Source: JAHDVS01 sp964370985
Lineage (GTDB): Bacteria > Actinomycetota > Thermoleophilia > Gaiellales > Gaiellaceae
Assembly (NCBI GenBank): GCA_964370985.1
Contig: CAYJLE010000016.1
Coordinates: 1-59,659 of the forward strand
Reading direction: 5' to 3'
Length of the DNA stretch: 59,659 nt
The notes beneath the pieces are model-generated. The model saw only the letters and a program-made list of their open reading frames with translations. It had not been told where the DNA came from and did no database searches. This document shows, in pieces, positions 24,844 to 32,507 of this stretch (within the stretch, counting starts at the first letter, position 1; every line of letters begins with the position of its first letter). The translations under genes were made by a program, and so were the position numbers.

Positions 24844-25233
24844 CTCGCAGTCACCCGCACCGGGGCGATCCTCGCCGTCGCCGACGTCGGGCGCTCGCTC
24901 GCGTTCTACCGCGACTCGCTCGGATTCGCGGTCGAGGCAACGTTCGACGACCCGCCGTACGCGATCCTCTCGCTCGCGGGCACGCGGTTGTCGCTGGCCG
25001 AGCAGGGCCATCGGCCACCGGACCACGATGTCGTGCTGACGGCGCCCGCGGACGCGGGGCGCCCGGCCGCGATGCTCGTGCTCGAGGTGGCCGACGCCCT
25101 CGCCGCCCACGCCGCGCTCGAGGCCGCCGGCGCCGACTTCGTGGCTCCCCTCTTCTCTCCGCCCTGGGGCGGGCACCGGTTCTTCGTCCGCGACCCGGAC
25201 GGCTTCCTGGTCGAGCTCGAGGAGCTCGCGTGA
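24835..25233 (+). CDS. VOC-superfamily (glyoxalase/dioxygenase-like) protein
   Basis: This 132-residue protein has paired beta-alpha-beta-beta-beta modules. It shows AILAVADVGRSLAFYRDSLGFAVE at the start, a middle strand with VLEVADALAAHAALEAAGA, and GGHRFFVRDPDGFLVELEEL, whose last Glu is a usual metal ligand. It could be a glyoxalase, isomerase or dioxygenase; the first metal His is not evident. The ATG overlaps the SDR stop once the artefactual gap is removed. It is coupled to the dehydrogenase that follows (GTGA). Confidence 0.83.
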   Translation: MAALAVTRTGAILAVADVGRSLAFYRDSLGFAVEATFDDPPYAILSLAGTRLSLAEQGHRPPDHDVVLTAPADAGRPAAMLVLEVADALAAHAALEAAGADFVAPLFSPPWGGHRFFVRDPDGFLVELEELA

Positions 25234-26261
25234 GAGCCGTCGTGCTGCACGGCCCCGGCGACGTCCGCGTCGATGACGTCGCCGAGCCCGCCCTGCTCGA
25301 GGCGGGCGACGCGATCGTCGAGGTGACGGCGACCGCGATCTGCGGCGCCGACCTGTTCCCCTACCACGGGCTGACCCCCGGGTTCGAGCCAGGCACGGTA
25401 CTCGGGCACGAGTTCGCCGGGGTCGTCCGCGAGGTCGGGCCCGAGGTCGAGCGGATCCGGCCGGGCCAGCGGGTCGTCAACGGCTCGATGACCCGTGACG
25501 GCACCTGCGCCTACTGCCGGCTCGGCCTGCCGACCCAGTGCGAGGGCCGTTCCCTGTTCGGCTACTCGGGCGTCTATCCGAGGCTCGATGGCGGGCAGGC
25601 CGAGCTCGTGCGAATTCCTCGTGCAGACCTCGTGCTCCAGCCGCTCCCGGATTCCGTCTCCGACGAGGCGGGCGTCTTCGTCGCCGACATCCTCCCCACC
25701 GGCTGGGGCGCCGTCGTGCGCGGCGGCGTCGAGGCGGGCGACGCGGTCTGCGTCGTCGGCTGCGGGCCAGTCGGGCTGATGGCCGTGCTCTCTGCTGTCC
25801 ACCACGGCGCCCGCGTGCTCGCGGTAGACGGGATCGCGGCCCGCCGCGAGCTCGCGGCGTCGCTGGGCGCCGAGGCCGTGGCCCCCGAGCAGGCGGCGGA
25901 GGCGGTGGCGGAGGCCACGGGCGGGCTCGGCGCCGACGTCGTGATCGAGGCGGCCGGCTCGCAGGGAGCTCTCGACGCGGCGCTTCGCCTCGCCCGCGGG
26001 CGCGGGACCGTCTCGGTCGTGGGCGCGCACTTCGAGCCCGACTACCCGCTCGACAACCTGCACATGTTCGAGCACGAGCTCACGCTCAGGTTCACGATCG
26101 GCGACCCGACGAACGACCGGGTGCGGCTGCTCGAGCTGATCGCCGCCGGCGCAATCGACCCGGCGGCGATCGTCACGCACCGGCTCCCGCTCGCCGACGC
26201 GGCCGAGGCCTACCGCCTGTTCGACGCCCGCGAGGCGACGAAGGTTGTCCTCACCCCCTGA
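25230..26261 (+). CDS. Zinc-dependent alcohol dehydrogenase (MDR family)
   Basis: This 343-residue enzyme keeps the catalytic zinc ligands Cys in TAICGADLFPYHG and His-Glu in VLGHEFAGVVREVG. The structural-zinc region is reduced (GTCAYCRLGLPTQCEG), and the NAD motif is VVGCGPVGLMAV with Asp in AVDGIAARRELA. It probably oxidises an alcohol or polyol intermediate. The GTG at 25230 overlaps the VOC stop. It is a late gene of the plus arm. Confidence 0.92.
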   Translation: MRAVVLHGPGDVRVDDVAEPALLEAGDAIVEVTATAICGADLFPYHGLTPGFEPGTVLGHEFAGVVREVGPEVERIRPGQRVVNGSMTRDGTCAYCRLGLPTQCEGRSLFGYSGVYPRLDGGQAELVRIPRADLVLQPLPDSVSDEAGVFVADILPTGWGAVVRGGVEAGDAVCVVGCGPVGLMAVLSAVHHGARVLAVDGIAARRELAASLGAEAVAPEQAAEAVAEATGGLGADVVIEAAGSQGALDAALRLARGRGTVSVVGAHFEPDYPLDNLHMFEHELTLRFTIGDPTNDRVRLLELIAAGAIDPAAIVTHRLPLADAAEAYRLFDAREATKVVLTP

Positions 26262-26277
26262 GGCCGCCGACCGGTCG

Positions 26278-27162
26278 ATGGGCGCGGGCACGGCCGCGCT
26301 CGTCGCGACGCCGATCCTGCTCTGGGGGACCGCCTACGTCGCCACGGACGTCGGCACCCGGCACTCGAGCGACCTCGTCTTCTCGGCCGTGAGAACGGCG
26401 CCGGCGGGGCTCCTGCTCCTGGCGGTGGCGGCGCTCGCCGGCTCGCGGCTGCCCCGGGGGCGCGAGCTCTGGTGGGCGTTCGCGTCGGGGCTCCTGATCG
26501 TCGTCGTCTTCGTCGCGACGCTAACGGCCGGGGTCAGCCTCGCCGGCGCGGGCAACGCCGCCGTGCTGACGAACACGGCCCCGTTCTTCGTCCTCGTCTT
26601 CGCCCGGATCGTGCTCGACGAGCGGGTCTCCCCGCTCGCAGCGGCGGGAGTCGCCGTGGGCTTCGCGGGCGTGGTGCTGATGGTCTGGCCCCAGCTCGGC
26701 GTCGAGGGCGCCCGGGACGACCTCACGCTCGGGGTCGCGCTCAGCCTCGTCTCGGCAGCGGGCTGGGCCGCGGGGACGCTCGTCGTCAAGTGGCTGCTCG
26801 AGCGCCGGCCCGGGCTCGAGATGATCGGCTTCGCGGCGGCGCAGTACCTGACCGGATCGGTGGTCCTGGCCGCGCTCGGCCTCTGGATCGAGGGGGCAGG
26901 CGCCACGGCGTGGTCGTCGGGCGAGCTGTGGGTCTCGGTCGCCTGGCTCGCGGCCGGCGTCTCGGTGGTGGCGATGATCGCCTTCTACGCCGCGCTCAGG
27001 CGCCTGTCCGCCACGCGCGTCTCCGCGACGCTGTTCCTGGTCCCGGCGGTCGCCGTCCTCGTCGAGCTCGCCCGCGGCAACCTCCCCGACGGGATCGTCC
27101 TCGCCGGGATGGCGCTCGCGGTGCTCGGCGTAGCCGCCGTCAACCGCGGCGGGACCGCATGA
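26278..27162 (+). CDS. EamA/DMT-superfamily membrane transporter
   Basis: This 294-residue inner-membrane protein has about ten hydrophobic helices in two EamA repeats (TPILLWGTAYVATDVG and, in the second half, GWAAGTLVVKWLLERRPG). DMT proteins export metabolites such as amino acids or purines. The ATG at 26278 is preferred; a TTG at 26245 would extend it by 11 residues into the previous gene. Its stop overlaps the next ATG (ATGA). It may relieve build-up of an intermediate of the catabolic arm. Confidence 0.85.
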   Translation: MGAGTAALVATPILLWGTAYVATDVGTRHSSDLVFSAVRTAPAGLLLLAVAALAGSRLPRGRELWWAFASGLLIVVVFVATLTAGVSLAGAGNAAVLTNTAPFFVLVFARIVLDERVSPLAAAGVAVGFAGVVLMVWPQLGVEGARDDLTLGVALSLVSAAGWAAGTLVVKWLLERRPGLEMIGFAAAQYLTGSVVLAALGLWIEGAGATAWSSGELWVSVAWLAAGVSVVAMIAFYAALRRLSATRVSATLFLVPAVAVLVELARGNLPDGIVLAGMALAVLGVAAVNRGGTA

Positions 27163-27497
27163 GGCTCCGGGCGGCTATCGGCGCGGCCGCGCTGCTCGCG
27201 CTCGCCGCCTGCGGCGGACGCACCGACACGCCGGACGCCGCCGCGGCCGCGCTGCGCGAGCGGCTCGAGGCCCGCGACCTGTCGGTCAGGTCGATCGACT
27301 GCCTCGACAGCGGCCTCGAGCTCGAGAGCGCGACCTCGTACCGCTGCACCGTCAACTTCGGCGACCCGCATCTCGTGCCCTACTGCGTCGCCCTGCTCGA
27401 CAGCGGCCCCGTCACCGACCGGGAGCGCCCCGACCTTCGCTGCTACCCGCCCGAGGAGGAGCAGCGCTACCGCGAGAACGCGTGGCTCGACCCGTGA
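27159..27497 (+). CDS. Small putative lipoprotein of unknown function
   Basis: This 112-residue protein has a signal peptide and a lipobox (LLALAACGG). The secreted domain of about 90 residues contains three Cys (IDCLDSG, YRCTVNF, PYCVALL) and a fourth in LRCYPPEE, which could form two disulfides. It is reminiscent of small periplasmic DUF4333-like domains of actinobacteria, but I cannot confirm this. It overlaps the EamA stop by 4 bases and ends 4 bases from the convergent tag gene. Confidence 0.7.
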   Translation: MRLRAAIGAAALLALAACGGRTDTPDAAAAALRERLEARDLSVRSIDCLDSGLELESATSYRCTVNFGDPHLVPYCVALLDSGPVTDRERPDLRCYPPEEEQRYRENAWLDP

Positions 27498-27501
27498 GCA
27501 G

Positions 27502-28152
27502 CTACGCGGGCGAGAGCTCGGCGTGGCGAAAGCACGTGACGACGTGGTCGTTCACGAGGCCCGCCGCCTGCATGGCCGCGTAGCAGATCGTGGGCCCGAC
27601 GAACCGGAAGCCCCGGCGTTTCAGCTCCCTGCTCAGCACCCGCGACTCCGCAGTCTCGGCGGGGATCTCGGCAACCGTGCGCCAGCGGCCCTGGATCGGC
27701 GTGTCCGCGACGAAACCCCACAGGTAGGCGGCGAAGCTCCCGTGCTCCTCGCGGACGGCGAGCGTCGCCCGCGCGTTCGCGACCGCGCTCTCGATCTTGA
27801 GCCGGTTGCGGACGATCCCGGCATCCCCGAGCAGGCGCTCGACATCGGCCGGGCCGAACCCGGCGACGGCGTCAGCGTCGAAGCCGGCGAACGCGCGCCG
27901 GTAGCCCTCCCGCTTGCGCAGGATCGTCGCCCACGAGAGGCCGGCCTGCGCGCCCTCGAGCACGAGCAGCTCGAACAGGTGGCGGTCGTCGCGCGAGGGG
28001 ACGCCCCACTCCCCGTCGTGGTAGGCGACGTAGAGCGGGTCGCTCTCGGGCACCCAGTCGCAGCGACCCGGCGCCCTAGCCGAGACCGTGCGCCTCCTCG
28101 AAGCCCGGGCCGCTCGCGCCCTCGATCCAGTAGCGCCGGGCCCAGCCGACAC
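27502..28152 (-). CDS. tag: DNA-3-methyladenine glycosylase I (Tag)
   Basis: This base-excision repair enzyme removes 3-methyladenine. Conserved parts are CDWVPESDPLYVAYHDGEWG (zinc Cys and His), LFELLVLEGAQAGLSWATILRKREGYR with the substrate-recognising Glu, and at the end NDHVVTCFRH, which supplies the other zinc ligands. The conserved N-terminus begins at the Cys codon 28060-28062, immediately after the stop of the preceding gene. No standard start codon lies there in frame. The nearest is the GTG at 28152, which would overlap the upstream gene by 77 bases and add an Arg/Ala-rich extension. The start is therefore uncertain; the C-terminal 180 residues are secure. Confidence 0.85.
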   Translation of the reverse strand: MSAGPGATGSRARAARASRRRTVSARAPGRCDWVPESDPLYVAYHDGEWGVPSRDDRHLFELLVLEGAQAGLSWATILRKREGYRRAFAGFDADAVAGFGPADVERLLGDAGIVRNRLKIESAVANARATLAVREEHGSFAAYLWGFVADTPIQGRWRTVAEIPAETAESRVLSRELKRRGFRFVGPTICYAAMQAAGLVNDHVVTCFRHAELSPA

Positions 28153-28597
28153 CCTGCCAGGTCTTGATCGAATCGGGCGCGATCGAGAACAGCCAGCGCG
28201 GCTGCCCCAGCGTCGGCTCGAGATAGGAGGGACCGTTCGGCCCCAGGTAGCGCACGGACATCCGGGTCGCGATCTCGACCCAGCGCCCGCCTGTGTTCGG
28301 TCGCTCGACGAGCTCCGCACGGCCGCGGCCGATCACCTTCTCGAGCGTGTCGATCGTATCGATCACGAACCCGACTCGCCCGTCGCGCTCGAGGTGGAGG
28401 GCCCAGTCGGAGCGCGCGCGGGGGATCACCCAGAAGCGGCCGCCCGACCACTCATGCCAGACCGGCACGACGTAGGGAAAGCCGTCCGCGTCGAGGCAGC
28501 CGAGCCGCATCACGAGCCCGCGCTCGAGGAACGCGTCGAGCTCCCCTGCGCTCATCTGCCCGAGCTTGCCGCGCCACTCCTGCCCGGACTCGCTCAC
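28076..28597 (-). CDS. Pyridoxamine 5'-phosphate oxidase-like split-barrel flavin/F420 protein
   Basis: This 173-residue protein is of the FMN/F420-binding split-barrel family. RLGCLDADGFPYVVPVWHEWSGGRFWVIPRARS (about 32-64) is the characteristic first half, and VGFVIDTIDTLEKVIGRGRAELVE the second. In actinobacteria such proteins reduce substrates with F420 or degrade haem. With FbiC present, F420 is a fair guess. The GTG start at 28597 overlaps the metallo-beta-lactamase gene stop. The stop TAG at 28076 lies just before tag. Confidence 0.82.
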   Translation of the reverse strand: MSESGQEWRGKLGQMSAGELDAFLERGLVMRLGCLDADGFPYVVPVWHEWSGGRFWVIPRARSDWALHLERDGRVGFVIDTIDTLEKVIGRGRAELVERPNTGGRWVEIATRMSVRYLGPNGPSYLEPTLGQPRWLFSIAPDSIKTWQGVGWARRYWIEGASGPGFEEAHGLG

Positions 28598-29349
28598 CAG
28601 GCTCCCACCATCTGCTCGGGGACGAGCAACCGGTCGAGCACCTCGTTCGCGCGCTCGATGTGACGCTGCCCGCCGGCGAGGCACACATTCATGTGGCCGG
28701 AGAGTAGCGCGTCGACCTCGAGGCCGCGCAGCGAGCGCAGCGAAGCGATCAGGCGGTCGAGGCGGCAGTCGTGGATCGCCTGGAGCATGACCTTGCCCCC
28801 GAAGAAGACGACATCGCCGGCGAACAGGGCGCGTCGCCCGTCGTGCTCCAGGAGCAGCGACACGTGTCCGTCGCAGTGGCCCGGCGTGTCGAGCACGGAC
28901 AGCTCGAGCTCCCCCACCCGCACGCGGGCACCCGCGACGAGCTCGACGTCGACCGGGCAGGGCTCGTAGCGGTAGTCGGGCGGGTAGATCCCGACCGCCT
29001 TCGCCACCGTGATCGAGGTGCCCTCCTCGTCCCCGTCGCGCAGGTAGCGGGCGGTCTCCGCCGAGAGGTACACGGCCGGTCGCTCGCCGAGCAGGCGGCG
29101 CATCCGGGCCGCCCCGCCCGCATGGTCGCCGTGGGCGTGGGTCAGGATCAGGTGGCCGATCCGCGCCGGGTCGAACCCGTCCTCGCGGACGCGCTCGAGG
29201 ATCGCCTCCGCGCCCATTCCCGAGCCAACGTCGACGAGCGCGAGCTCCTCCCCACCGTCGAGGAGGTAGACGTGGCAATCGAAGGGGTCGGTCAGGTCGA
29301 AGCCGAGGCTGCCCGAGCCGACGAGGTGGATCCGGTCCGCCAGCCGCAC
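28594..29349 (-). CDS. Metallo-beta-lactamase-fold hydrolase
   Basis: This 251-residue zinc hydrolase has the LTHAHGDHAGGAARM motif (about 87-101 of this start), the later DTPGHCDGHVS and ALFAGDVVF ligands and LLSGHMNV near the end. It resembles glyoxalase II-like or quinoprotein-relay hydrolases, and its substrate is unknown. The GTG at 29349 gives the conserved VRLADRIHLVG N-terminus; a GTG at 29385 would add 12 residues (AAATRVWDDRG). It is the first gene of a three-gene minus-strand unit with the split-barrel protein and tag. Confidence 0.82.
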   Translation of the reverse strand: MRLADRIHLVGSGSLGFDLTDPFDCHVYLLDGGEELALVDVGSGMGAEAILERVREDGFDPARIGHLILTHAHGDHAGGAARMRRLLGERPAVYLSAETARYLRDGDEEGTSITVAKAVGIYPPDYRYEPCPVDVELVAGARVRVGELELSVLDTPGHCDGHVSLLLEHDGRRALFAGDVVFFGGKVMLQAIHDCRLDRLIASLRSLRGLEVDALLSGHMNVCLAGGQRHIERANEVLDRLLVPEQMVGAW

Positions 29350-29367
29350 GCCGCGATCATCCCACAC

Positions 29368-29389
29368 GCGGGTGGCCGCGGCCACCCGC
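29368..29389. terminator. 22-bp perfect palindrome after the leuB-like gene
   Basis: GCGGGTGGCCG is followed directly by CGGCCACCCGC, starting 8 bases beyond the stop of the minus-strand dehydrogenase. This is the end of a long minus-strand transcription unit. The stem is strong but there is no U-tract, as is common in actinobacterial terminators. Confidence 0.55.
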
Positions 29390-29397
29390 CGCTCCGG

Positions 29398-30372
29398 TCA
29401 GAGCGCCGCGAGCACGGCGTCGCCGACCTCCCGGGTGGTCGCCGTGCCGCCGAGGTCGGCGGGCGGCGCCCCTGCGAGCGCCCGGTCGAGCGCGGCGTCG
29501 AGGCGCCGCGCCTCCTCGTGGAGCCCGAACCCGTGGGCGAGCAGGAGCGCGGCCGAGCGGAGCATCCCGGCCGGGTTCGCGATCCCGCGGCCAGCGATGT
29601 CGGGGGCGGAGCCGTGCACCGGCTCGAACAGCCCCGGGCCCGCGTCGCCGAGGCTGGCCGAGCCCGCGAGACCGAGCCCGCCGGTGACGGCCGACGCCTC
29701 GTCCGAGAGAATGTCCCCGAACATGTTCTCGGTCAGGATCACGTCGAAGCGCGCGGGCGCCTGGACGAGCTGCATCGCGCAGTTGTCGACCAGCATGTGG
29801 TCGAGCTCGACGTCCGGGTAGCCGGCCGCGACCTCCCCGACGACGCGCCGCCACAGTCGCGACGTCTCGAGCACGTTCGCCTTGTCGACCGAGGTGACAC
29901 GGCCGCGGCGCTCCCGCGCCAGCTCGAACGCGCGCCGGGCGATGCGCTCGACCTGGGCCGGGTGGTACTCGCACGTGTCGAACGCGGTCCCGTCTGCCCG
30001 CACGCCCTTCGCGCCGAAGTAGAGGCCGCCCACGAGCTCCCGCACGATCAGGAGGTCGACCTCGCCCCGCCGGGCCGGCCGCAGATTCGCGTAGACGTCG
30101 AGGGCGCTGCGCAGACGCAGGAGCCCCTGCTCGGGGCGGACGTCGGCGGCGTCGAGCGCCGGGTCGCCGATCGGCCCCTTCAGCACGGCGTCGGCCCCGC
30201 GGCAGGCCTCGAGCGTGGCGGCGGGGAGCGGATCGCCGCCCGCGCGGATCGCGGCGGCCCCGAACGGGCGCTCGTCCAGCTCGAGCCCGGGCACGAGGGC
30301 GAGCAGCACGCGCGTCGCCTCCGCGGTGATCTCCGGGCCGATGCAGTCGCCCGGCAGGACGACGACTCTCAC
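29398..30372 (-). CDS. leuB: 3-isopropylmalate dehydrogenase-like enzyme (isocitrate/isopropylmalate family)
   Basis: This 324-residue beta-decarboxylating dehydrogenase has the LeuB-type substrate helix LLRLRSALDVYANLRP, VRELVGGLYFG, the catalytic Lys in SVDKANVLETSRLWRRVV, DHMLVDNCAMQL and TENMFGDILSDEASAVTGGLGLAGSASLG. It is slightly shorter than usual LeuB (about 350). The GTG at 30372 overlaps the hydrolase stop (GTGA). Its place at the end of a hydantoin-utilisation operon, away from other leu genes, leaves open that it acts on another 3-alkylmalate or tartrate-like substrate; the sequence looks most like LeuB. Confidence 0.83.
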   Translation of the reverse strand: MRVVVLPGDCIGPEITAEATRVLLALVPGLELDERPFGAAAIRAGGDPLPAATLEACRGADAVLKGPIGDPALDAADVRPEQGLLRLRSALDVYANLRPARRGEVDLLIVRELVGGLYFGAKGVRADGTAFDTCEYHPAQVERIARRAFELARERRGRVTSVDKANVLETSRLWRRVVGEVAAGYPDVELDHMLVDNCAMQLVQAPARFDVILTENMFGDILSDEASAVTGGLGLAGSASLGDAGPGLFEPVHGSAPDIAGRGIANPAGMLRSAALLLAHGFGLHEEARRLDAALDRALAGAPPADLGGTATTREVGDAVLAAL

Positions 30373-31022
30373 GCGCCCGCCGCCACCCGGCCGGGAGTGC
30401 TCGCCACGTAGGCGAGCGCGTCCTCGAGCGAGACGACGTCCGCGTACTTCGCCTGGATGTCGAACAGGTTCGCGTCGTGGGGCGCCCGCGCCCGGTCACC
30501 GACGCACTCCCGGGGCACGAGCGCCGGCCAGCCGTTCTGGAGCAGATCGATCGCGGTCGCCCGGATGCAGCCGCTCGTCGTCGCGCCGCACAGCACCACG
30601 GTGTCGACCCGCTGCGAGACGAGGATCGCCGCCAGGTTCGTGCCGAAGAACGCGGATGCGCCCTTCTTGAGCACGACCGTCTCGTCGTCGCGGCGCCCGA
30701 GGCGCGGGTCGATCTCGACCCAGCGGCCGCCGAGCTCGAGCTCGCCGAGCGCGGGGATCTTCTGCAGCCACAGCGCTCCGTCCTTGCCGTTCGCCTCGAA
30801 CCCGACCGTCGTGAACACGATCGGCAGGCCCCGGGCCCTGGCCGCGTCGAGAAGCCGCCGCGTCGCCTCGACCTCCGGCGTCAGATCCGCGCCGAGCGAG
30901 CAGCCCGGGTCGGTGAAGCCGCAGCTGAGGTCGACGACGAGCACCGCCGGACGGGAGCCCAGCCGGAACGCCTGTCCCAGCCCGGCACGCTCGTAGACCT
31001 CGCGGGCCTGCTCGTCGCTCAT
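30369..31022 (-). CDS. Isochorismatase-family amidohydrolase, N-carbamoylsarcosine amidase-like
   Basis: This 217-residue cysteine hydrolase has the Asp-Lys-Cys triad: Asp31 in VVDLSCGFTDPG, a Lys at 119 or 120 in VVLKKGASAFFGT, and Cys152 in CGATTSGCIRATA. The blocks KKGASAFFGT, TTSGCIRATA and ECVGDRARAPHDANLFDIQAKYADVV are those of N-carbamoylsarcosine amidase and the related maleamate amidase NicF. The first removes the carbamoyl group left after hydantoin ring opening. It lies 3 bases after the hydantoinase gene and overlaps the next start, so the two steps are co-expressed. Which of the two activities applies is not certain. Confidence 0.85.
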   Translation of the reverse strand: MSDEQAREVYERAGLGQAFRLGSRPAVLVVDLSCGFTDPGCSLGADLTPEVEATRRLLDAARARGLPIVFTTVGFEANGKDGALWLQKIPALGELELGGRWVEIDPRLGRRDDETVVLKKGASAFFGTNLAAILVSQRVDTVVLCGATTSGCIRATAIDLLQNGWPALVPRECVGDRARAPHDANLFDIQAKYADVVSLEDALAYVASTPGRVAAGA

Positions 31023-31025
31023 CCC

Positions 31026-32429
31026 TCACCCCCTGTTCGTGAGCTCCTGGCCAAAGCGGGCGCGCTTGACGAACCGCCCGGCACCCGGCTTCGCGACGAG
31101 CGTGTCGCCGTCGACGATCACCTGGCCGCGGACGAGCACGGTCTGCGGCGCCCCGGTCACCTCGGTGCCCTCGAACAGGTTGTAGTCCACGTTCGAGTGG
31201 TGAGTGGCGGCGGAGATCGTCAGCCGCTTCTCGGGATCCCAGACGACGATATCCGCGTCGGAGCCGACCGCGATCGTGCCCTTCTTCGGGTAGAGGCCGA
31301 AGAACTTGGCGGCGCTGGTGGAGACGAGCTCCACGAAACGGTTGGCGGAGAAGCGCCCGGCGCCGACGCCGAACGTCCACAGCATGTGCAGCCTGTTCTC
31401 GATCCCGGGGCCTCCGTTCGGGATCTTCGAGAAGTCGTCCTTCCCGATCGTCTTCTGGCCGTCCCAGTTGAACGGGCAGTGATCGGTCGAGACCGCGGAG
31501 AGCACGCCGGTCGCGAGCGCGTGCCAGAGGTGCTCCTGATTCTCCTTCGGGCGGGGCGGCGGCGTGTAGATGTACTTGCCGCCCTCGAAGCCAGGCTGCT
31601 CGAGTGCGGTCTCGTCGATGAAGAGGTACTGGGTGCAGGTCTCGCCCCAGGCCTGCCAGTCGCCCGTCCTCGCACGGGCGATCGGCTCGATCGACTCCTT
31701 GCAGGAGACGTGGACGACGTACAGGGGGGCGCCGGCGACGCGGGCGAGCTGGATCGCGCGGTTGGTCGCCTCCCCCTCGGTCAGCGGCGGGCGCGTGCGC
31801 GCGTGCCAGATCGGCTCGGTATGCCCTGCCGCGACGGCCTCTTTGACGAGCACGTCGATCGCGTCGCCGTTCTCGGCATGCACCATCACGATCGCGCCGG
31901 TGTCGGCCGCGACGCGCATGGTCTGGAACAGCGTCTCGTCGTCGACCATGACGGCGCCCTTGTAGGCCATGAACAGCTTGTAGGACGTGATCCCCTCGTC
32001 CGGAAGCTTCGCGAGCGTGGCCAGGCTGCCGCCCTCACGCAGGTCGGTGACGCCGATGTGGAACCCGACGTCGATCACCGGCGGGCAGCGCTCGACCTTC
32101 TCGTGGTAGTTCGCGAGCGCCGCCTCGAACGACGTGCCCGGCGCCTGCATGCAGAAGTCGATCAGCGTCGTCGTGCCGCCGAACGCGGCCGAGACCGTGC
32201 CGGAGGTGAAGTCGTCGCAGGTGACGGTGCCCCCGAAGAACATCTCGATGTGCGTGTGCGGGTCGATCGCCCCCGGCATCACGATCTTTCCGGTCGCGTC
32301 GATGACCCGGTCGGCGGTCACGTCGAGCGACTCGCCGATCAGGGTGATGGTCTCGCTCTCGACGTAGATGTCCCCGACGTAGTCGTCGGAGGCGGTGACG
32401 ATGCGCCCTCCCTTGATCAACACGGACAT
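31026..32429 (-). CDS. hydA: D-hydantoinase / dihydropyrimidinase
   Basis: This 467-residue cyclic-amide hydrolase has a binuclear zinc site with His58 and His60 (DPHTHIEM), the carboxylated Lys151 in TSYKLFMAYKG, His in MVHAENGD, His in VHVSCKES and Asp in STDHCPFN. These make it an active member of the dihydropyrimidinase/hydantoinase/allantoinase group; overall it looks most like D-hydantoinase. A strong AAAGGAGGT site sits 7 bases before the ATG. It follows the ABC permease by 78 bases and precedes the carbamoyl-amidase-like gene by 3, forming a two-step route from hydantoin to amino acid. Confidence 0.92.
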   Translation of the reverse strand: MSVLIKGGRIVTASDDYVGDIYVESETITLIGESLDVTADRVIDATGKIVMPGAIDPHTHIEMFFGGTVTCDDFTSGTVSAAFGGTTTLIDFCMQAPGTSFEAALANYHEKVERCPPVIDVGFHIGVTDLREGGSLATLAKLPDEGITSYKLFMAYKGAVMVDDETLFQTMRVAADTGAIVMVHAENGDAIDVLVKEAVAAGHTEPIWHARTRPPLTEGEATNRAIQLARVAGAPLYVVHVSCKESIEPIARARTGDWQAWGETCTQYLFIDETALEQPGFEGGKYIYTPPPRPKENQEHLWHALATGVLSAVSTDHCPFNWDGQKTIGKDDFSKIPNGGPGIENRLHMLWTFGVGAGRFSANRFVELVSTSAAKFFGLYPKKGTIAVGSDADIVVWDPEKRLTISAATHHSNVDYNLFEGTEVTGAPQTVLVRGQVIVDGDTLVAKPGAGRFVKRARFGQELTNRG

Positions 32430-32507
32430 GTGCGCTACCTCCTTTTCCAGCTCCGACGCCGACGACCCGAGATCGCGGCGAATGCCGCACCGAGCGCCAG
32501 GTCGCCC

